Origin: Diploptera punctata
Lineage: Eukaryota > Arthropoda > Insecta > Blattodea > Blaberidae
NCBI GenBank assembly: GCA_030220185.1
Contig: JASPKZ010000423.1
Span: 1,784,001 to 1,848,000, forward strand
DNA length: 64,000 bases
Direction: 5' to 3'
This document shows, piece after piece, positions 57,330-64,000 of the stretch. The notes under the pieces were generated by a model. It saw only the letters and a list, made by a program, of their open reading frames with translations, was not told where the DNA came from and did not search any database. The position numbers were made by a program, and so were the translations under genes. Within the stretch, counting starts at the first letter, position 1. The number at the start of each line of letters is the position of its first letter.

Positions 57330-58430
57330 TCTTCTATATTCTTACAATTCTATCCCTATTAGTGAATAGAGGGGTTAGACAAGGCTGTGGTAGGGGCTAT
57401 GGCCTCTCAATTTTTACCCTTAAATTGGAAAAAATAATTTATCTTATCAGTTATTTAAATATTACGGACCGCAGTGAAAACAAAATCGTAGACAGTTTGA
57501 GTTATTATTTTACATTATTGTGCAATGTGACACAAATGTAAGTAATTTCTACTCATTTGTTTCTCCATTGTTTAATAAACTATATTAAATTAATGAAATC
57601 AATATATATTAAAGGATACATTGCCAATTTAAAGGTTAATGTATACTTAAATAAAATAATAAAGTCTCATAAATGGTATTTCGACAAGAAATACAGCTTT
57701 CCAAATAAGAAACTGTACATTTAAGTATGCAGACGATTTAGTATTGTTCGCAAAGCCAGAGGACGAATTAAAAGTGGGAGCACATCAAATAAATAACATA
57801 TCCAAAGAGTTGGATTTCAAAATTTCTTCCCATAAACAAAATATATGGGTATGTGTGCAAAGCACTTACGAAGTGTTTAAATAGAGTTAGATGGAACAAT
57901 CAAAGAACATGTTTCTGAATTTAATGACCTCGGTCACCTAATGCAAGAAATGACACAGAGATAAAGTTAAATAAATACAATACAATAAATGGAATCATAA
58001 AAATACATTTTGGTAAACAAATGTCAACACCAACCAAATTGTGATTATATAATGTAACTGCAAAGTGAGGATTCAAATATAGCAGTGAAATTGGAAAATT
58101 CATTCTAAAATCAAATTAAAATTGCAAACGACACATATGAGATTTTTATGTCCACTCCTAGGTTTCACAAAATGAAGAAGCAAAGAAATACAGATATATG
58201 CGATAAATTAATGTTCAAAATATATTTGAAGAAATTCAGAATTATCAAAGGAATTGGTACAAGATGTACAAATAATGGACCATCTCGCTTTCCTAAATCG
58301 GCATTGCAGTATCAGCCTAAAGGATGTTGAAATAAAGGAAGACCAAAATTAAGATGGACTGAATAATCACATTTTTCTAGATCTCATAGGCATAGGTTAA
58401 AATGACCTGAACATAATGATGATGATGAAA
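57330..58430 (+). mobile_element. LINE family E, decayed RT to 3' end
   Basis: NRGVRQGCG near 57365, the box KYADDLVLFAKPED near 57725 and NKGRPKLRWTE near 58330; ends with (ATG)n at 58420. Dead: many stops. Confidence 0.7.
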
Positions 58431-58805
58431 ATCTTCTCTCGACAGGTCAAATCCTTGTAATCCCCGAATGGCATGAGCCCGAAAAAGTACCAACAAAGTG
58501 GGAGATTAAACTAAGGAATATAAAGAACATTCCAAAATGAGAACACTTTAGCACGAAAGAGTATACATAATACTGGGTATTCTATGTTTATTCAAGCGAA
58601 ATAAAGAGAAGCGACTATGTAACTGGTAAGGTTTCTTGTAAAGGTTGACTAGAATTTCAAACATGGGTTAACATTATAAAAAAAACGATTTGGGGTTGCA
58701 TTTATAAGGTTTCTTAATCAGAGTCATTTACAAGATTTACGATTCTTTTCCACGCATTTTCAATATCCTATTTGGCTTCTAATTTTCACTACAAAGCTAT
58801 AGTCT

Positions 58806-59085
58806 TTGACGGCCGCAGTGGTTTAGTGATATAACAAATAAAAGGACAAGGAAGATAAACCGATTAATATTCAAATCTCCATGTATATAATCATCTCTAT
58901 AAAGAATAACTAAAGAAGAAATAAAAAATAAATTCCTTGCCTCTATTCCGAGGTTTGCGGGTTCAAACCTGCCGGGTTGATGGATTTTTCGAATGGAAAA
59001 ATTTAAGGAAGAAGTCCTCCGGGAAGAACTTTAAGCCGTGAGTCCCGAATCAATAAGATTCCATTGTTCGAGAAATATGGAGATT
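58806..59085 (+). mobile_element. SINE with tRNA-like head split by insertion
   Basis: A-box half gccgcagtggtttagtgata and B-box half gcgggttcaaacctgccggg are separated by about 130 bases instead of the usual 30-40. The insert (about 58832-58935) is AT-rich and unrelated to anything else seen. Body: gaagtcctccgggaagaact. Confidence 0.6.
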
Positions 59086-59274
59086 CGAACAGGGAACTTC
59101 AGCTGAAAAATCACTAAATATATAATAACTAACTCACTCACAGGCACTATCGAGTCCGTAGGTTGATGGCCGCACCAACGTGAAATCTGCAAAATCCCTA
59201 TCCCGGGCTAATGTTTTCCAATCATCTTCTGTGTAATTTGCTTCTCTCATTTCATGACAAATGCTATTATTCCA

Positions 59275-59916
59275 ATATTAAAAGTGTAATATAAAATTAT
59301 AAAAGTGTGTACCTTAAAGTGACCAGCCTCATGGTCTAGTGGTTAGCGTTTCTGGCTACTGTTCATGAGGTACCGGGTTCGATTTCCGATCAAACCATAG
59401 GATTTTGCTCTTAAAAGCAATTATTAATGTGGTTGCCCATGGTCTGGAATTTCGGTTATGTTTAGGTTAAGAACTCTCCTGGCGCTTCATTATTATTTAT
59501 CATCCATCATATCATCGGGGTAACGTAACTCCGCCTTCTAGGCGCCCCAACTTCAGAAGTGGGTTACAATTAAACCTATGCCATGACAGAACACCAGAAA
59601 TGTCGAAATGACAACCTGGTGCATTGAAGAAAAAAAAGTATCTTAAAGTTTCGTTTCCTCAACTTCTTAAAATATTAATCAAGTGTAGGCCTTTCGATAC
59701 TAATCTCATAATCAGCAGAAGTTAATTATTTGACCCAGGGTCAGTGACAACATACCTGCTACCTTCTGCTAATGATGGAAATAGTTTCGAAAGGCCTAAC
59801 AAGTGATTAATATTTGAATAAGTCGAGGAAACAGATCTAAAAAGTACATAATTTATATAATAATTTTAATATTATGATGAACATTTCAATGGAGTTTTAC
59901 TGTGAATTTTATTATT
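59275..59916. repeat. foldback element inside LINE A, itself holding a SINE
   Basis: Without the SINE it is about 310 bp. Arms 59651-59720 and 59764-59833 are inverted (gtttcctcaacttcttaaaa / cgaggaaac; gtaggcctttcga mirrored), and pairing continues outside the SINE to the ends (aatattaaaa / ttttaatatt). Confidence 0.75.
59321..59637 (+). mobile_element. SINE family E, full-length with 12-bp TSD
   Basis: Head catggtctagtggttagcg is close to tRNA-Glu-type 5' halves; B box gggttcgatttcc. Body: aactctcctggcgcttcatt, ggcgccccaacttcagaag. 3' end gaagaaaaaaaa. Target duplication gtaccttaaagt (59309-59320) / gtatcttaaagt (59638-59649), one mismatch. Confidence 0.85.
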
Positions 59917-60399
59917 GTTTATTCTACCATCTAATTCTTGGTCTGCCTACTGGACGGCTTCCCTCAGTTTTTCCTACGTGGAGTTTTCGCGACCCTCTTA
60001 CATTCCCCATTCGTGCGACATTCCTCCCCATCGCAGACTATTATACTTAACCGCTCTTAGTTACTCCTTGTTCTATTTTCATTATTCAACGTTTGAGAAA
60101 AGATTAAAAATACATGATAATTGTAGCTGAACTACAGAATGTATAAATAAAAGTCTCATAAAGGTCTGGAGATGTGTTTTAAATGAAGTACAGTCCAAAG
60201 GAGTTTATATTGTGAGACAGGTTTTATCAATACAAGGAACAAGGAAACTTCATCTAATCTCCTCTTAAGCATAAAAATAAATACAAAGAATTCCTGGAGA
60301 ATGTACTTTATACAGATGTAAATAGATTTTCTATGTTCACATAGGATGGTAGTTACATATAATTAAGACAAAGGCATGAATACTTAGAAATTTTTTCTT

Positions 60400-60545
60400 T
60401 TATTTCTTCCTTTCCAGGATTAGGTCAATGCGACATATTCCGGTCTCAAGTCCATCGTTTCCTTGGCCGTCCCTAAAGGGTATAGAATGACTGAGGCGGA
60501 TCTGAGGATGAGCTCTCAGGAACTACAAAATGATTCAAATAAAAA
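60400..60545 (-). mobile_element. LINE 3' end fragment
   Basis: Minus strand: a GRPRKRWT-like block and end 'gacctaatcctggaaaggaa', as in family G. Confidence 0.5.
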
Positions 60546-60599
60546 CGTAAGCCTCTCTCTACCATCTATCTTCACGTGGTTGGACTGTTTTTATTGATG

Positions 60600-60775
60600 A
60601 TGGACGATGAATGGCGAATTTCTGGCGCCATAAAACCAGTTGTTCGGGGCAGACAGAGCTCTATAGCCTTGTAAGGCAGTCTGTCTAAGGCAAAGACAAC
60701 TCCGAATTAAACTCTCGTCCTCCTGGTTGGGGGTTTTGCGGTTGGGCTGGTGATCAACCCAAATAAAAATATATT
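60600..60775 (+). repeat. repeat resembling a LINE 5' leader
   Basis: The string gttcggggcagacagagctc, then ccttgtaaggcagtctgtct and ctcgtcctcctggttggggg is reminiscent of a cockroach repeat I recall as a LINE leader. No match elsewhere in the window; low confidence. Confidence 0.35.
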
Positions 60776-60849
60776 ACTCAGAAGTCTCAAGTACGAATAC
60801 GAAACCCGGACAGATTCAACGGATACTTAAACTTTTAAAATTTTATTCG

Positions 60850-61525
60850 AAAGACTCGAGGAGAAACGCAGCTCAGGTTTTATAAACTTATGGCTGTTCT
60901 TATTTTCTTGTATGGATCTGAATCTTGGGTACTTACTAAAAATATATCTCACACATTCAAGCCACTGAAATTAAATGTTCAATTTACGTAAAAGGATGTA
61001 CACACATGGATAGATTACAAAATGAGTCAATAAGAAATTAACTGGAAATATTTTCAATACTTGGTAATAAAGGATTCCGGGCTATGTGGCCGTGGTCTAT
61101 AACTGGCGTTTCTTCCAGACGTTTCTCCCTCAACTGCGGTCGAGTCTACGACAGGGAAACAACAGCTGTAAGCGCTCGCCACTGAAGATGCCCTCCGCAG
61201 TTGAGGGAGAAACGTCTGGAAGAAACGCCAGTTATAGACCACCGCCACATAGCCCGGAATCTTTTATTACCATGATTACCGGCCGTGAAAGCCTGCATTC
61301 CACTATTTTCAATACTTGATAAACTAGAAGAGCACAAATACCAATGAAAGAACATATAGAACAGAATGGACAATAACCAAGATTACTCCAAACCATCGAC
61401 TATACCTACCAACCTCATAGGAAAAAGATCATTTGGGGGGACGACTAGACATGATGGACTTGAGAAGACCGGAAGAGGTCACTTGGACCTAATCCTGGAA
61501 ACAGGAAGAAGAAAACGTTTTACTT
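60850..61525 (+). mobile_element. LINE family D/G copy interrupted by foldback element
   Basis: TQLRFYKLMAVLIFLYGSES, KGCTHMDRLQNESIR before the insertion; LEEHKYQ, and DGLEKTGRGHLDLILETGRR after it. Ends aggaagaagaaaacg. Confidence 0.7.
61063..61304. mobile_element. foldback element with 14-bp target duplication
   Basis: Arms 61063-61141 and 61194-61278 pair almost perfectly (gattccgggctatgtggc, tggcgtttcttccagacg, ctccctcaactgcgg and their complements). attttcaatacttg at 61049-61062 and 61305-61318 is a perfect target duplication. A 26-base single-stranded tail (ttaccggccgtgaaagcctg) follows the right arm. No protein. Confidence 0.85.
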
Positions 61526-61703
61526 TAAAACATGAATGCATGTCCATTCACCTGTGCGGCTGCATGAGGCAAACGAGAGTTGAAAATCCTTACGTATGTG
61601 AAGGGGTAGGACTTTATTAGACTAAAAGTAAGATATATACAATGTTATTTACAAATATGGGTCGCACGGGCAGTAAGTCGTACGTACTCTTGACAGTCCG
61701 TTA

Positions 61704-62840
61704 CAATAAAGTAATATTTGGTAATAGTATAAAGAAAAACAAAAAGAAACAATAATATTGCAATAAAGTAATATTTGGTAATAGTATAAAGAAAAACAAA
61801 AAGAAACAATAATATTGCAATAAAGTAATATTTGGTAATAGTATAAAGAAAAACAAAAAGAAACAATAATATTGCAATAAAGTAATATTTGGTAATAGTA
61901 TAAAGAAAAACAAAAAGAAACAATAATATTGCAATAAAGTAATATTTGGTAATAGTATAAAGAAAAACAAAAAGAAACAATAATATTGCAATAAAGTAAT
62001 ATTTGGTAATAGTATAAAGAAAAACAAAAAGAAACAATAATATTGCAATAAAGTAATATTTGGTAATAGTATAAAGAAAAACAAAAAGAAACAATAATAT
62101 TGCAATAAAGTAATATTTGGTAATAGTATAAAGAAAAACAAAAAGAAACAATAATATTGCAATAAAGTAATATTTGGTAATAGTATAAAAAAAACAAAAA
62201 GAAACAATAATATTGCAATAAAGTAATATTTGGTAATAGTATAAAGAAAAACAAAAAGAAACAATAATATTGCAATAAAGTAATATTTGGTAATAGTATA
62301 AAGAAAAACAAAAAGAAACAATAATATTGCAATAAAGTAATATTTGGTAATAGTATAAAGAAAAACAAAAAGTAACAATAATATTGCAATAAAGTAATAT
62401 TTGGTAATAGTATAAAGAAAACAAAAAGAAACAATAATATTGCAGTAAAGTAATATTTGGTAATAGTATAAAGAAAAACAAAAAGAAACAATAATATTGC
62501 AATAAAGTAATATTTGGTAATAGTATAAAGAAAAACAAAAAGAAACAATAATATTGCAATAAAGTAATATTTGGTAATAGTATAAAGAAAAACAAAAAGA
62601 AACAATAATATTGCAATAAGTAATATTTGTAATAGTATAAAGAAAAACAAAAAGAACATAATATTGCAATAAAGTAATATTTGGTAATAGTATAAAGAAA
62701 AACAAAAAGAAACAATAATATTGCAATAAAGTAATATTTGGTAATAGTATAAAGAAAAACAAAAAGAAACAATAATATTGCAATAAAGTAATATTTGGTA
62801 ATAGTATAAAGAAAAACAAAAAGAAACAATAATATTGCAA
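61704..62840. repeat. 57-bp minisatellite, about 20 copies
   Basis: Unit aataaagtaatatttggtaa to acaataatattgc, 57 bp. Small indels occur at about 62190, 62420 and 62620-62660. Because 57 is a multiple of three and the unit lacks tta, cta and tca, all three minus frames stay open for over 1 kb; none is a gene. Confidence 0.97.
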
Positions 62841-62964
62841 TTTATGGACTGCAATGAATGCATTAATATAATTTTTGGATACAAGAATGGAAGAAAATGT
62901 TTTACGTATGAGCTTTAGGGTCGTATGCAAATACATTAGTCTATCTATCTTCGGGTTTTTACAG

Positions 62965-63180
62965 CTGCTGTCGTCTTCCCGTGCCAAACCTCCAAAGCCT
63001 ACGGTCTTGGGCATCTTCGATGCTTAGCCCTCTAGCTTGCATTATTGTCTTCATGTTTTCCTTCCATGTTAACCTTGGTCTCCCTCTTTTCTTCTTTCTG
63101 TTCGGATGCCATTCATATAGTTACTTCGGCCATCGCTCATCTTCCATTCTTAAGATATGTCTCTACTCAAATTACTTCCA
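62965..63180 (-). mobile_element. LINE 3' end fragment
   Basis: Minus strand: EWHPNRKKKRGRPRLTWKEN, MQARGLSIEDAQDR and FGTGRRQQL blocks, the usual LINE ORF2 C-terminus. Confidence 0.75.
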
Positions 63181-63297
63181 ATCACTGGTAGCTGAGATCG
63201 AATTAACGGCCGCCTTAACCGGTCATGCATGAATGTTGACGTTTTCGTAATATTGGCAACGAATTACCCAGAATTCTCAGCGGTAAAACCACTTCCG

Positions 63298-63489
63298 TTA
63301 TTTTCGTCTGCTATAGAGGAATGCATTTATGCTTGTATCCCGCAAATAATACCGTATACAAACACGTCTGCGACGCGCAATATTACGCCGATTCTCCTGT
63401 TCTTCCAGTTGAATTTTTTGGTAGACTCTATCAAATTCCTCTTCTCCGCGTATACCGAAAACATGATTGAAGTCTTCAAGGTCCGACAT
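63298..63489 (-). CDS. hypothetical protein, possible first exon or transposase start
   Basis: 63 residues beginning MSDLEDFNHVFGIRGEEEF, acidic then strongly basic (QENRRNIARRRRVCIRYYLR), ending at a stop. The start context is ccaagatgt. The acidic start followed by RRRR and YYLRDTS recalls the N-terminus of PIF/Harbinger-type nucleases, but this is weak memory. No downstream transposase domain is seen in the window; the frame may continue by splicing or be a truncated remnant. Confidence 0.35.
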   Translation of the reverse strand: MSDLEDFNHVFGIRGEEEFDRVYQKIQLEEQENRRNIARRRRVCIRYYLRDTSINAFLYSRRK

Positions 63490-63499
63490 CTTGGATAAG

Positions 63500-64000
63500 T
63501 TTCAAACTACATCGGTTACCATCGGTTCCCTTCGGGATTTTCACATAAGTTTATATCTTGAGATACGATCTTAAGGTACCTTGTCAGGTAGCTTACAATT
63601 ATTACCGCGTGAATAGATTTCTGAGTAAGAAAAATGTGTTTGAATAAAACTTTATCAGCAGAGAACGCCTTTTACTGTCTAATGCGTTCAAACATTCGAC
63701 CCTTAAATTTCTAACGACTCAGGCATAATTTTTCATCATTGTATCTTACAATATTTTATTTTATTTCCTTTTGAATTTCATATTTTTAATTAAATTAATA
63801 ACATTTATTAAACAGTATATCAGATATAGTATTAAAATACCCTCTTCATGGACGTCGTTTAGAATGTCATATCAGATATAGAGGGAGAGCGACATTTCAT
63901 TTTCTTTCTAATAGTCTAAGATCCGGCTGCAAGATTACTACGTTCATCGAGTGTTCGAACAAATTTTTTTTCATAAAATTGTGAATGACTGAATTCATTT
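63500..64000. other. unassigned sequence with short direct repeat
   Basis: atatcagatata occurs at about 63819 and 63870; nothing else recognised. Confidence 0.45.

Larger units (their letters stand above)
59128..60066 (-). mobile_element. LINE family A copy split by nested elements
   Basis: Part 1 (59128-59274) is the 3' end in reverse, part 2 (59917-60066) continues it (GRPVGRPRIR..., RNGECKRVAKTP region). The junctions repeat tattNtNcca on both sides. Confidence 0.75.

Noticed and set aside
61180..61220. True hammerhead ribozyme
   Set aside because: CTGANGA and GAAA are present, but extra bases before stem II and the lack of clear stems I and III do not fit the canonical fold; kept only as a conserved structure.
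61645..63014. Three overlapping minus-strand frames of about 390-440 residues, rich in Leu/Phe/Ile/Tyr, looking like membrane proteins
   Set aside because: They are the three frames of a 57-bp minisatellite. The unit length is a multiple of three and lacks stop triplets on that strand, so all frames stay open by composition.

Overview
The window looks like a repeat-dominated, AT-rich intergenic stretch of an insect genome. Everything recognisable is eukaryotic mobile DNA: many short, 5'-truncated and frame-broken LINE 3' ends, several tRNA-headed SINE families, one LTR retrotransposon without a visible pol gene, foldback elements, long (ATT)n arrays and two large minisatellites. From memory of family resemblance only, the commonest LINE C-terminal block (SRRLRWAGHVAR...) and the SINE set suggest a cockroach or a relative (Blattodea). 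I see no complete host gene. The best candidate for non-repeat coding sequence is a short reading frame at 63298-63489 on the minus strand.

Layout. 0-10 kb: LINE 3' ends, a tRNA-Tyr-like pseudogene beside an inverted repeat, a 614-bp hairpin-bearing repeat (U2), long ATT arrays, an R1/I-like LINE C-terminus (about 8467-9207) and a SINE (family C) with a perfect 12-bp target duplication. 10.2-11.6 kb: about 35 copies of a 41-bp minisatellite. 13.4-15.4 kb: a LINE followed by four different SINEs, all on the minus strand. 16-20 kb: a fragment of a protein sequence I recall as widespread in arthropods, repeat U3, and a 294-bp tandem array carrying tRNA-like genes with a final inverted copy. 20-28 kb: LINE debris, a large palindrome and repeat U1. 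28-33 kb: second copy of U3, a foldback-family fragment, and a LINE interrupted by another LINE piece plus a SINE. 33.35-33.66 kb: a palindromic element with two divergent tRNA-like ends. 34-38 kb: minus-strand LINEs and more SINEs. 39.4-44.1 kb: an LTR element with a Gag-like reading frame on the minus strand. 45-56 kb: a second tRNA-like element, LINE mosaics, SINEs, and U2 copies two and three. 57-64 kb: LINEs, a triple nested insertion at 59.1-60.1 kb, a foldback element with a 14-bp target duplication, a 57-bp minisatellite and a terminal LINE fragment.

How the parts relate. The SINEs probably borrow the machinery of LINEs. SINE family A shares a 3' hairpin with the LINE at 2768-3715, including a compensatory base-pair change, which suggests a donor/parasite pair. 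Many ATT and GAA arrays sit directly at LINE 3' ends and look like tails that expanded and then served as targets. The least conventional structures are the palindromic elements with outward-facing tRNA-like genes (two unrelated-looking families with the same design) and the foldback element carrying a conserved CTGARGATG...GAAACGT stem-loop.

Limits: all homology statements rest on reading the sequence and remembered family motifs; no search was run. Boundaries are approximate unless a target-site duplication is stated.
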